64,000 nucleotides of DNA. Source: Okapia johnstoni. Its lineage: Eukaryota > Chordata > Mammalia > Artiodactyla > Giraffidae. Each line of letters opens with the position of its first letter. Positions within the stretch are counted from its first letter, which is position 1. The stretch lies in contig CM044314.1 in the NCBI GenBank assembly GCA_024291935.2, positions 25,766,001 through 25,830,000 on the forward strand, in the 5' to 3' direction. Positions 35,624-46,676 of the stretch are shown piece by piece. Under the pieces are notes generated by a model, which was not told the DNA's origin, did no database searches, and worked only from the letters and a program-made list of their open reading frames with translations. A program made the translations under genes and the position numbers.

Positions 35624-37239
35624 TACTAAGAACTGATTCTAATCAAGTGTAAGTAAGACCTTTGTCAACCTTATTTATTTTTTACAGATTTTAGAAATAA
35701 GCTGAAGATGCACACAGTAAAAAATAAACTTGAATGACTTAATTAAGCAGCACACATGTGTATAAGTCCTCAAAGAATTTATATACATTTGGTGAAAACA
35801 TATGGAAATCACTATTTATAATGTAAAACAGAGTTAATCAGTGCTGGCAGAGTAGTACAGCCAATGTGCTACTATGGGTGAACTGTGGAACTAGAGACAG
35901 TTTCTTGGAAAAGATGATATTAAAATTAGGGACTGAAGGAAAGATCAGGCTATCAGAAGGTGGAGTCTTGAGTTTTTAAAACAATAACACCTGTTTGCTT
36001 TCAATACCTATATGCATGTGAGTGGCAACATTCAAACTCTTACTCTGGCAGAAATGCAGAGTAAAGATGAGCACTGTGTTTAAAAACACTATTATTTATG
36101 CATTAGTTATCTCAACAGGGTATGATCATGGACAATTTTAGTCTTCATTACACATTGTTTTACCAATTTCTAAATTTACTATTCTGTTGTAATTTGGAGG
36201 GAGGAGTTTAGCTTTATTCTTTTTAAGATCAGAGTTTCATCTGGGCAAATTGAGAAAAGAACTTAATTCAAAAACAGTATCTTTGCACATACAGAAAAAA
36301 GTCAGTAATTTCCAGAATACTATTCATAAAAATTCCATAAATCCTAGAAGAGTTTGAAAATTTCATTTACAAGTCTGCTCGAATTAAAATTAAATTTGTT
36401 TAAAAATGGAATAAATTTAGTTAACATTAATTTTTTCCTACTCTTGGATGCTGAAAGAGTCTAATGGAAATGAAAAAGATGATATCACCCACCAGTCATG
36501 GGGAAAAAATGAGGCCATGGACAAACATCCTATGTTTTGATTTATTAAACTGCAAGTGAGCTTCACTTTATCCCCCATGAGTGATGGCTTAACCGGTTGC
36601 GAAAGTCTTCTTTTTCACAAAATACCTTGGTAAATATTGTGGTTGCTCTGATTTATAGCCATTGCCTTCAGACAGTGTATCAGTAGAAAAGAATCCCATT
36701 CCCAACAAATGTTAAAACTACCATATGTGTAATCATCTCACAAACCTCACGCTAAGTGTGGGTTTCAGAGTTGGCAGCAGGAAAATTACAGGGAAAAAGC
36801 AGTTCTGGAGGCTGTGGCTGTGGTGGTTCATCCCAAAGTGGGAATGACACATCCAGAATGCCAGAGAGAAACACCTGGGTTGTCAACAGTGGTCTTTTTA
36901 AAGATAAGAACGTAGTCCCAGGGGAGGGTGTGACTCATCCAGTTCTTCCTGGAAGGCAAGAGTCCAAGATGAATTCTGGCCCTGATGCCTCTGCAGTGAC
37001 TTTCATCACGTCTGCTCCCCAAACATTCAGGCAATCTGGTTTTCATCTTGAAGGCATCTGACTCCTATGGTTTATGGGCATGTGGAGCCATAATGGTGAT
37101 GAGAGTCAGTTTCTGCTGATGTGGGCTGCAGAATATATTCTACCGATCCTTCCATTTCTGCTGGGAGGAGCACTGTAGGGGTGAGCTGAAAAGTGTATAG
37201 TCTGACTGTTGTGAAAAGAAAGAAATCAGACTAACTTGA
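35624..37239. other. Unique interval, no recognised gene
   Basis: It holds a 101-codon + frame at 36756-37061 and its antisense partner, neither recognisable. A G-rich GGAGGCTGTGGCTGTGGTGG stretch lies at about 36808. Confidence 0.45.
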
Positions 37240-37450
37240 AGTTACACTCAGTTCTTCCATTTCTCAGCAAGTCAGGCAAATTATTTAACTCTGTGAAGCT
37301 TTAGTTTCCTCATTTAGACTCTGTAATACTTCAGTGTTCTTCTTCTGAAAACTGGAGTATAACAAGGTACATTATTGGGTTGCAGGATTTATTGAGTACT
37401 GTCCCTAGCAGAGAACATCTGGCACACAGTGGAGCTAGTTAACGCTGCCA
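37240..37450 (+). mobile_element. MIR SINE
   Basis: The classic MIR core is visible: AGTCAGGCAAATTATTTAAC, TTAGTTTCCTCATTTAGA and, at the end, CTGGCACACAGTGGAGCTAG. Confidence 0.85.
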
Positions 37451-38716
37451 GTTTCTTTGTTTCTCTTCTATCCCCATCATGTATAAGGTATGTAGGAAAA
37501 AGTGAGGACCTGATTCTGCCAAAGGACATACAAAAAATGTCTGTTCTTAGGTTATTTTTAAGACTCTATAAAACCAACAGCTAAAATAACATGCATTATA
37601 TTTTTACCCTTGAATGCACATTCTTATGGCAAAAAAAAAAAATCATTATAGTTTTTAAGAATGGAAATTAAACCATAAATACCAAATGTGATTTTCTTTG
37701 CACAAAATTTCTCCTCCAAAAAATTTAACCTAAACCTCTTGAAACACTTGTCGGAGTATTACAAGTGCTAAAATAAGTTGGTTTGGATAAGCAAAACTAT
37801 ATCCTGGCTTTGCAGACATGATATAAACTCACATCTCCTTTCAAGCCTAAACTTAAATAAACAGGTATAAAAGGGAGAGACTGAACCAAAATTTAAAACT
37901 CCTTTGAGCAGTAAAACCAGTAATTAGGTAAATCTTGCATTTCTGAATTTCTATAAGTTACCCACAATAAGGAATACAGGAGGAATAACAAGTTTTGGAG
38001 TAGATGGTACATCTTGTTCTTCTGTAGTGCTGATACCATGTGTGGGAGAGATCGAAACCAAGCTGAACAAATGGAAGTTGGCAATTTGAATATAAAGCTC
38101 AGGAAACAGTTAAGAGCTTAGAATAGATCTGTAGCTCACTGGCATATGTTAAAGCAATGTGATTAGTGCTCCTTTATGTTTGCTTACTGGATGAACAATA
38201 TGATGAGGGCGAGCAAGGACAGATATAGAAGAGGGCTATGGAGGGTGGAGAACATGAATATTTATGATGTGGAAGTGGATGGGATGAAGTCAGTAAAAGA
38301 TGAAGAGAAAGAAAGATGGATAGAAGGAAGGACAGATAGACTTCTAAGAATAGGGCAATCAAAAAGACAATAAGAAAAAAGAAGGCTGATGGATGGCTTC
38401 TGTGGGCCACTGAAAATTTGAGAGGGCACTTTTACACCGACCATAAATTCCACAGCTGAATCACAGTAGATTAAGGAACAAATGGGAGGCCAAACACATG
38501 GAGGTGTTTTATGTAGATATTATTTCAAGAAATCAAGGAGAGAATGGGAAGATGGAATAGATGGTAGTTTGAGGACATCCAGACAGGATACAGGAAGATT
38601 TTTCTGACTGACAGAGCTGAATATATTAGTAAATAAAGAAGAACAAATTACAGTTATGCAAAATGCCATGCTGCTGATTCAAGGGCTCCATGATTTCACT
38701 GAGACACAGTCAGTGC
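37451..38716. other. Unique interval, no recognised gene
   Basis: It includes an A run at 37630-37641 and a purine-rich GAA/GGA tract at 38290-38390. No exon is recognised. Confidence 0.45.
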
Positions 38717-38923
38717 CATCACTTAACACTTGGACTTGAATGTCACACTCTGGAGATAGCTGAGTCATTCAGGCTTAGGTCATGAACACAAAAGAATGGA
38801 TAGCTAGGAGGTGTGAATATTAAGAGTCAGTTCCCAGCTATCCATTCTTTTGTGTTGATGACCTAAGCCTGAATGACTCAACTATCTCAGAGTGTGACAT
38901 TCAAGTCCAAGTGTTAAGTGATG
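38717..38923. repeat. Long near-perfect inverted repeat (hairpin)
   Basis: Left arm 38717-38805 (89 bases) and right arm 38836-38923 (88 bases) are reverse complements apart from two mismatches and one indel. The central spacer is 30 bases (38806-38835). The left arm begins CATCACTTAACACTTGGACT and the right arm ends with the complement, AGTCCAAGTGTTAAGTGATG. The arms match no repeat family I know. An L1 fragment starts about 20 bases to the right. Confidence 0.97.
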
Positions 38924-38941
38924 TTAGTCTGGATTTGGAAT

Positions 38942-40400
38942 AAACATACCAGAGGAGACAAAAGACCTGTACACTGAAAACTATAAGATGCTGATGAAAG
39001 AAACTGAAGATGACACAAACAGCTGGAAAGACATATCATGTTCTTCAATTGAAAGAATCAATACTACCAAAATGACTATACTGCCCAAGGCAATCTACAG
39101 ATTCAATGCAATCCCTATTAAATCAACAAAGGCATTTCCCACAGAATTAGAACAAGAAAAAAAAAAAAAACTTAAAATTTGTAAGGAGACACAAAAGACC
39201 CTGAATAGGCAAAGCAATCTTAAGAAAGGAAAATGGAGCTGGAGGAATCACATTCCCTGACTTTATACTACACAGCTACAGTCATCAAAATAATACAGTA
39301 CTGGCACAAAAACAGAAATATAGATCAATAGAACAGGATATAAAGCCAAGAAATAAACTCACACACTTATGGTCAATAAATCTACAACAAAGAAGGCATT
39401 CTCAGGTGGGTCAGATGGTAAAGCATCTGCCTGCAATGTGGGAGACCTGGATTCAATCCCTGGGGCAGGAAGATCACCTCGAGAAGGGAATGACAACACA
39501 CTCTAGTATTCTTGCCTGGAGAATCCCATGGACAGAGGAGCCTGGTGGTCTACAGCCCATGGTATTGTAGAGTCAGACACGACTAAGTGACTAACACGAC
39601 AAAGGAGGAAAAAGGCTGTGTCTTCAAATGGATAAAACTCTTAGAGGAAAACACAGGCAAAACACTCTTTGACATAAAACACAGCAATATCTTTTCTGAG
39701 CCATTTAGTAGAGTTGTGGAAATGAAACCAAAATAAACAAATGGGACCTCATTAAACTCAAAAGCTTTTGCACAGCAAAGGAAACCACAAACAAAACAAA
39801 AAGATAACCGGTGGAATAGGAGAAAATATTTGCAAAAAATGCAACTGATAAGGGATTAGTCTCCAAAATTTACAAACAACTCATGTGGCTCAACATCCAA
39901 AAAACAAACAACCCTGTCAAAAAATGGGCAGAAGACCTAACTAGACATTTCTCTAGAGAAGACATGCAGATGGCCAAGAGATACATGAAAAGATGCTTAA
40001 CATCACTAATTATTAGAGAAATGCAAATCAAAACTACAGTGAAATAACCACCTCATGCCAGTCAGAATGGCCATCATAAAAAAGTCTATAAACAATAAAT
40101 GCTGGAGAGAGTATGGAGAAAAGGGAGCCCTCCTACACTGTTGGTGGGAATGTAAAATAGTACAGCTACTATGGGCAACAATCTGGAAGTTCCTTAAGAA
40201 ACTAAAAATACAGCTATCATATGATCCAGCAATCCCACTCCTGGGCATATATCCAGAGAAATCCATGGTTCGAAAGGATACAGGCACCCCAATATTCATT
40301 GCAGTTCTGTTTACAAGAGCCAAGACATGGAAGCAACATAAATGTTTGTTGACAGAGGAATGGATAAAGAACATGTGGTACATATATACAATGGAATATT
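38942..40400 (+). mobile_element. L1 ORF2 3' fragment, interrupted
   Basis: It covers late ORF2 (LYTENYKMLMKET near 38968, [11 protein letters not shown] near 40225, and [24 protein letters not shown] sequence near 40285). A Bov-tA SINE is inserted at 39397-39598. The element stops at AATGGAATATT, where an antisense BovB begins. The frames are broken, so it is a pseudogene of the L1 polymerase. Confidence 0.92.
39397..39598 (+). mobile_element. Bov-tA SINE inserted in L1
   Basis: CATTCTCAGGTGGGTCAGATGG head to AGACACGACTAAGTGACTAA end, flanked by ACAAAGAAGG (39387-39396) and ACAAAGGAGG (39599-39608). It splits the L1 and is therefore younger than it. Confidence 0.95.
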
Positions 40401-41472
40401 TGTTGTTCAGTTGCTAAGTGGTTTCCTATTCTTTGCAACCCATGGACTGCAGCATGCCAGGCTTCCCTGTCCTGCACTATCTCCCAGAGTCTGCTCAAAT
40501 TCATGTCCATTGAGTTGGTGATGCTATTTATCTAACCATCTCATCATCTGTTGCCCTCTTCTCCTTTTGCTTTCAATTTTTCCCAGAATCAGGGTCTTTT
40601 CCAAATGAGTCAGTTCTTTGCATCAGGTGACCAAAGTATTGGAGCTTCAGGTTCAGCATTGCCCTTCCAATGAATATTCAGGACTGATTTCCTTTAGGAT
40701 TGACTAGATACATCTTTCACTTTCATCTAGAGGGTCTTTAGTTCCTCTTTGCTTTCTGCTATAAGGGTGGCATTATCTGCATATCTGAGGTTATTGCTAT
40801 TTCTCCCGGCAATCTTGATTCCAGCTTGTGCTTCATGCAGTCCGGCATTTCACATGATGTACTCTGCATGAAAGTTAAATAAGCAGGATGACAATATGCA
40901 GCCTTCATGTACTCCTTTCCCGATTTGGAACCAGTCTGTTGTTCCATGTCTGGTTCTCACTGTTGCTTCTTGACCCACATACAGGTTTCTCAGGAGGCAG
41001 GTCAGGTGGTCTGGTGTTCCCATCTCCTTAGGAATTTTCCACAGTTTGTTGTGATCCACACAGTCAAAGGCTTTAGCATAGTCAATAAAGCAGAAGTAGA
41101 TGTTTTTCTGGAACTCTCTTGCTTTTTCGATGATCCAGCAGGTGTTGGCAATTTGATCTCTGGTTCCTCTGCCTTTTCTAAATCCAGCTTGAACATCTGG
41201 AAGTTCATGGTTCACGTACTGTTGAAGCCTGGCTTGGAGAATTTTGAGCATTACTTTGCTAGTGTGTGAGATGAGTGCAATTGTGCAGTAGTTTGAACAT
41301 TCTTTGGCATTGCCTTTCTTTGGGATTGGAATGAAAACTGACCTTTTCTGGTCCTGTGGCCACTGCTGAGTTTTCCAAATTTGTGGGCATACTGAGTGCA
41401 GCACTTTAACAGCATCATATTTTAGGATTTGAAATAGCTCATCTGGAATTCCATCACCTCCACTATCTTTGT
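40401..41472 (-). mobile_element. BovB LINE fragment, antisense, internally deleted
   Basis: The reverse complement of RT through the 3' end. On the - strand the RT block is open for 184 codons (41404-40850) with the same AGFRKGRGTRDQ and FIDYAKAFDCVDH motifs. YAD sequence follows near 40780. About 400 bases of the 3' domain are then missing around 40695-40710, where the text jumps from the start of the tower to the end. The element directly abuts the L1 at 40400. Confidence 0.93.
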
Positions 41473-41649
41473 AGTGATGCTTCCTAAGTGTCTAAAATAT
41501 GCACACCAGAAAAAATTTATTTTCCATCTCTTACCATACAATCGAGTCCCTTTACTCATTTCACCAACCCCTCATTTCAGATTTCCTATGCAAAGAAAGC
41601 ATTTCACGTGTCTAATAAGGGTTTTCTGCTTCCTTAATTTTCTTACACT

Positions 41650-41760
41650 TTTTTGGGGGCTGCATTGCATGTCCTGCTGGACCTCAAGTTTCCTGACCAA
41701 GGATTGAACCTAGGCCCCTGGCAGCAAAAGTCCTAACCACTGAACTACCAGAGAATTCCC
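41650..41760 (-). mobile_element. CHR-type SINE, antisense, short form
   Basis: TTTTTTGGGGGCTGCATTGC, CCTGACCAAGGATTGAACC and ACTACCAGAGAATTCCC. A TTTTCTACTT-type local duplication follows at 41761-41800. Confidence 0.85.
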
Positions 41761-41910
41761 AATTTTCTACTTATACCCAATTTTCTACTTTTCTACTTAA
41801 ATTTTTTCCCCCTTTTCTTGTTTTACTGCACTGGCCAGAACTTTCAGTGAGCCTGCTTGTGTTGTTCCCAGAAAAGGAAAAATTTCAGTATTACAACATT
41901 GAGTATTTTT

Positions 41911-42475
41911 TAATAATAGCTTTGCTGAGATATAATTTACATATCATTAAATTCACCCTTTTAGAGTATACAATTTAGTGGTTTTCAGTATTTTCATATT
42001 TGGGAGATATCACTATTACCTATTTTTGGAACATTTGGGTCACTTTATGAAGAAACACTACTCATTAGCAGTCACTCCCCATTCTGTTACCCCACTCTAA
42101 GTCTCCTCACCCCAACAACCACTCATCTATTTTCTGCCTAGTGGATCTACCTACTGTGGAAATTTCATATAAAAGAGGCATACAATATGTGGTCTCTTGT
42201 GATTGGCTTCTTGCACTGAACATAATGTGTTTGAGGTTCATCCATGTTGTAGCATGTATCATACCATTCCTTTTCATTGCTGAATAATATTCCACTGTAG
42301 AAACAGACTATACTTAACTTTCTCCATTCATCAGCTGGATATTTGAGTTGTTCCCACATTTTGGCTGTTATGAAGAGTGTTGCTTCAAAATTGGTGTACA
42401 GTTTTCATGTGGATTTATGTTTCCACTTCTCCTGGGTATATAGCTAGGAGTGGAAGCAAGTTATTTTCTATAGAC
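41911..42475 (-). mobile_element. Old L1 3' end, antisense
   Basis: TTGCTGAGATATAATTTACA, GAATAATATTCCACTGTAG and TTTTGGCTGTTATGAAGAGT blocks are the antisense L1 3' UTR and ORF2 end. A 62-codon - frame encodes MEYYSAMKRNG, the usual L1 ORF2 terminal peptide. Confidence 0.8.
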
Positions 42476-42818
42476 ACTCTGACAGACTAATGAGTTCTCT
42501 TATATTTCTAGTATGTAAAAACTTTTTTCCTTCCTCTTCCTTCTTTAAACATTAAGATGGTCATATAGTGTTTGGATTTTATCCTTAAATCAACCAGGTA
42601 TTTGTTGAATAAACCTAGTATAGTCATGACATATTATCCTATTTATATACTAGTAGATTTGGTTTGCTAATATTGTAGTTTTTTAAAATCTGTGTTCATT
42701 AGTGAGACTGACTTATAATTACCCTTTTTTATAATGTCCTTGTCAGGTTATAGTATGGTTATGCTGATCTTAAAGAACTGTTTAGTATAACGTGTTGATT
42801 AATATACGCCTGTAGTAG

Positions 42819-42905
42819 GGACTTCCCTGGTGGTCCACTGGTTGAGATTCTGGACTTCCAATGCCCAGGGCACGTGTTCCCACATGTGATATGGCCAAAA
42901 GATGT
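42819..42905 (+). mobile_element. CHR-type SINE fragment
   Basis: GGGACTTCCCTGGTGGTCCACTGG head, then a deletion through the middle and ATATGGCCAAAAGATG at the end. Confidence 0.85.
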
Positions 42906-44099
42906 GTGTAGTATTCTTTGTGGGAAGATGAAGCAACTTCAGTATGAGTTAGCTGAAAACGCATTTGACTATGACACTAGGAAGGGATATATAATAGGCT
43001 TGAGGTAAGATAAGACTCCCATTTCTGAGAGGACCTTTACTTCAAATTTTCAAAATTTATCTGAATGTTATCTACAAAGTTGTCATAAGCAACTACAACC
43101 TTAAAAGAAAAACTAACTCATTGGCACTTTCTACCACAGAGGTAAAAATACCAAAAAGGAGACTTTACTCAAAAATATGTTTTGGAGTTGGAACCTGCAC
43201 TGGCTGTGCTTATAGCCTGGGTGATGAAGGACCTGTTGACTTCCTGTTTGGTGACCAACACCAAACTGCAGAGCAGCCGTCAGAGCCAAGCTTTAGAACA
43301 TAGTTATGGCTGCAATAATAAAAGGGAGGAGAACACTAATACCAGCATTTTCCATGTGTTGATACTACTGTGGTTAAAACAGTTTCTGCAGAAGGACTCA
43401 TGTAACAGTCCATTAACTCACAAGATTTTAGAGCAGGGACCTCAGAAACTGTATAATCTGGTTCTCTGCAACTTTGCCAGTCTTGGCTACTCCTCTATGC
43501 TGCTATTTAAATTATTTCTTTTTCTGATTTGTTTATATATATATTTTTAAAGATTCCTTTTATCTGACCTGGTTATGAAAAACTCAAAACATTGTAAGAA
43601 TACAGAATTACATACTAAAAATCCTCTCATAATTCCATCACCCAAAGATAACTAACAGTTTGTTATTTATTTCTTCCAATTTTTTCTCTAGGAAGATGCT
43701 AAATTGTATACATTAAAAGAAGGTAACATAATAGCACATGCACTGCTTTAAAGTTTCTTTCTTTTTCTTAGTAATATTGTGGACAACTATGCATGTCTGT
43801 ATAATAGTTACTTCAGTCTCTCTACTTAACTTTATAGCAGCCTACTGTTCCCTGTCAGTATACAACTGATTAATTACCCTCTACACTTGGGTACAATGCT
43901 TCAAAGTACTTTCCTGGAAGTACACTTGTGCTGAGAAAGACATGTTTCTATAATGGATTCCTAGAAGTGAAAGGCTGGGACAGAATATAGCTATTGCTAA
44001 GTTGTTCTCAAAAGAATGAGTGTCCAATGTGTCCAATACTGCATGTTATCCACATTTTTTTCTCCCGAAAACAATGTACATATTTCAAATCAGGCCACA
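42906..44099. other. Interval with no recognised gene
   Basis: A 122-codon + frame at 43182-43550 has no recognisable domain. The sequence is otherwise AT-rich, with a (TA)n-like run at about 43531-43542. Confidence 0.45.
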
Positions 44100-44374
44100 T
44101 TCTTTTTTAAAGACTATTTTAAAAAATATTTTTATTTTATTATTTTTGAATGCATGGACTCTCTCTAGTTGCAGCAAGCAGGGGCTACTCTTCCTTGCAG
44201 AACATGGGTTCTAGGTGTGTGGGCCTCAGTAGTTGTGGCTCATAGGATACAGTAGTTGTAGCACGAGGATTTATTTGTTCCACAGCATGTGGAATCTTCC
44301 CAGGGCAGGGATTGAACCTGTGTCTCCTGCATTGACAGGGATATTCTTAATCACTGGACCACCAGGGAAGGCCT
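44100..44374 (-). mobile_element. CHR-2 SINE, antisense
   Basis: Antisense body from TTTTGAATGCATGGACTCTC to CTGGACCACCAGGGAAGGCC. Its end supplied the target for the next Bov-tA. Confidence 0.9.
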
Positions 44375-44591
44375 GGGTGTGTGTGTGTGAGTCGCTCAGC
44401 CATGTCTGACCCTTTGCGACCCTATGGACTACAGCCTGGCAGGCTCCTCTGTCCATGGAATTCTCCAGGCAAGAATACTAGAGTGGGTTGCCATTTCCTT
44501 CTGCAGGGGATCTTCCTGACCCAGGGATCAAACCTGGGTCTCTTGCATTACAGGCAGATTCTTTACCATCTGAGCTATAGGGTAGTTCCTA
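44375..44591 (-). mobile_element. Bov-tA SINE, antisense, nested at a CHR-2 end
   Basis: GAGTCGCTCAGCCATGTCTG to CATCTGAGCTATAGGGTAG. It is flanked by GGAAGGCCT at 44366-44374 and 44592-44600. It begins with a (GT)n expansion in its tail. Confidence 0.94.
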
Positions 44592-44604
44592 GGAAGGCCT
44601 AAAG

Positions 44605-45430
44605 ACTTTTTTTTTAGAGCAGTTTCAGATGCACAGAAAAACTGAGAGGAAGGTACATAAGTTTTCCATATATTCCTAGTACTCTCATCACACAGCCTCC
44701 CTGATTATCAACATCCCCCAGTAGAGCGGTGCATTTGTTACATGTGATGAACCTATATACAACATAATCACTCAGGTTTATAAGTTACATTAGGGTTCAC
44801 TATTGGTGTGCACATTCTGAGTTTAGATAATTGTACAAAGACATGTATTCATCATTATGATATCATATAGAGTATTTCCACTGCCTTAAAAGTCCTCTGT
44901 GATTTCACCTATTCACTTCTCTCTGACCCCCCCACCCCCTGCCCCACCCCCGCACCAACCCCAGGCAACCACTGACCTTTTCATTGTCTTGACAGATTTA
45001 TCTTTTCCAGAATGTTACATAGCTGGAATCACTAATCAATATGCATTTAAAGTTCCTCCATGTCTTTTCATGGCTTAATAGCCTATTTCTTTTTAGCACT
45101 AAATAATATTCCATTGTAGGATGTACCACAGTTTATCCATTCACTGATTGAAGGTTGCTTCCAAGTTTTGGCAATTATGAATAAAGCTGCTGTCATCATC
45201 TGTGTGCAGGTTTTTGTGGTTTCAACTTGTTCGGGTAAATATCAAGGAGTGTGACTGCAGAATTTTTCTAGAAAACCTCCAAACTATCTTCAAAAGAGGC
45301 TGTATCATTTAGTATTCCCACCAGCAATGAACGAGAATTCCTACTGCTCCACATTCTCACTTGCATTTGGTATCCTCACTGTTTTGTTTTTTGCAATTCT
45401 AATAGGTGTCTAGTGGCATCTCATTCTTGA
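44605..45430 (-). mobile_element. Old L1 (L1ME type), antisense
   Basis: AGAGCAGTTTCAGATGCACAG, CCCCAGTAGAGCGGTGCATT and the CAATTATGAATAAAGCTGCT block are typical of an antisense L1ME 3' region. C-rich tract at about 44929-44962. Confidence 0.7.
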
Positions 45431-46164
45431 TTTAATCTCCAAAGCTCTTTTCGGATTGTGTGTAAGTCTTCTGGGGGAAGAGATGAGGGGAACTCCTATC
45501 TCTAATGTTAGTAACTTCCCAAATATTTGGTAATCCTGGGCTATCTACTTCTGTTAGAAACACTGACCAAAAGCTCAGAATGTGTGGGTAGAGATAGTCA
45601 ACTTAGTGTTTGTACTCGGTTGAGCTAGTTTGGATTCTGAATATGGTGGGGTCCCTTTTCTATTAGACACGTAAGACCAAGTAGATGAGAACATGGGTTC
45701 AATTTGGAGGTAAATGCATAATACTTGGAACAAATGATGGAGACATCAGGAGGGTTGGAGTCATATACCCTGCTTCTGCTGAGTGCAGTTTTCCAGTGAA
45801 TCTCACCATTCCTAAGATCTATAATTTTTAAACTTGGAACACCTACAAAATTATCCTGTCTTACACATGTTTGGGCTATAGTGTCACCTTGTCAGACAGA
45901 GCCTATATGGTTTTAGTCTTCAAGGAATTTATCAAAAATTTTGTCTTCTAATAGTACTAATAATTTTGTGGTGCAGTACTACATTTTTAAAAGAAAATGT
46001 AGTTTTAGGAATTTGGGTGGCCCATGTGCTCAACCTATCATCTTGATTTGATCTATCCAAGTCACATTAAGATTTTGGAAAGATGGAAATGTAGCTCTTC
46101 TCTGGCAAGCAATTTAGACCCCCGAGGTAAAGTAAGAATTTGAAAAAGCAGATATTATAATTAC
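45431..46164. other. Interval with no recognised gene
   Basis: Unique-looking, no exon recognised. Confidence 0.45.
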
Positions 46165-46360
46165 CTAGTCTATGACAGGCATTTTGTATATGCTATTCAT
46201 CCTATTTGCACAAAAACTTGAAAGGTAGGTATTACCATCCCAGCTGTATAAAGAATAAACGTTAGTTACAAACAGCAGTAACTCATCCAAGGTCCCCCAT
46301 ACGCAGCACTGTGGGCCAGGAACCTTGATCTGACTGTGACCTGCTCATTCGCAGAGGAAG
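46165..46360 (-). mobile_element. MIR SINE, antisense (diverged)
   Basis: 'GACAGGCATTTTGTATATGC', 'GGTAGGTATTACCATCCCAG' and 'AGTAACTCATCCAAGGTC' follow the antisense MIR order. Confidence 0.65.
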
Positions 46361-46483
46361 AAACAGGCTGAACTAGATAACCAATTTGCCCTAATCAGAA
46401 GCCTCACGGCTCTCTTGCCTATTTTATTATTGCTTAAGGTTGCAAGTTATATAATTTCAGTGACACTAATATATAACAGCTTT

Positions 46484-46676
46484 TAAAAATTTTATTTATT
46501 TTTGGCTGTCCTTGGTCTTTGTTACCGTGTGCGGCTACTCTCTAGTTGCAGTGTGCAGGCTTCTCATTATGGCAGGCTTAATTGCTCTGGGGCATGTGGG
46601 GTCTTCCTGGATCAGGGACCAAACCCATGTCCACCTGCAAGCGAATTCTTTACCACTGAGCCACCAGGGAAGCCCT
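46484..46676 (-). mobile_element. CHR-2 SINE, antisense
   Basis: TTTTTGGCTGTCCTTGGTC to CTGAGCCACCAGGGAAGCCC, partly deleted in the body. Confidence 0.9.

Noticed and set aside
43182..43550. 122-codon + strand frame
   Set aside because: No recognisable domain, a leucine/phenylalanine-rich end from AT-rich DNA, and no flanking splice pattern.
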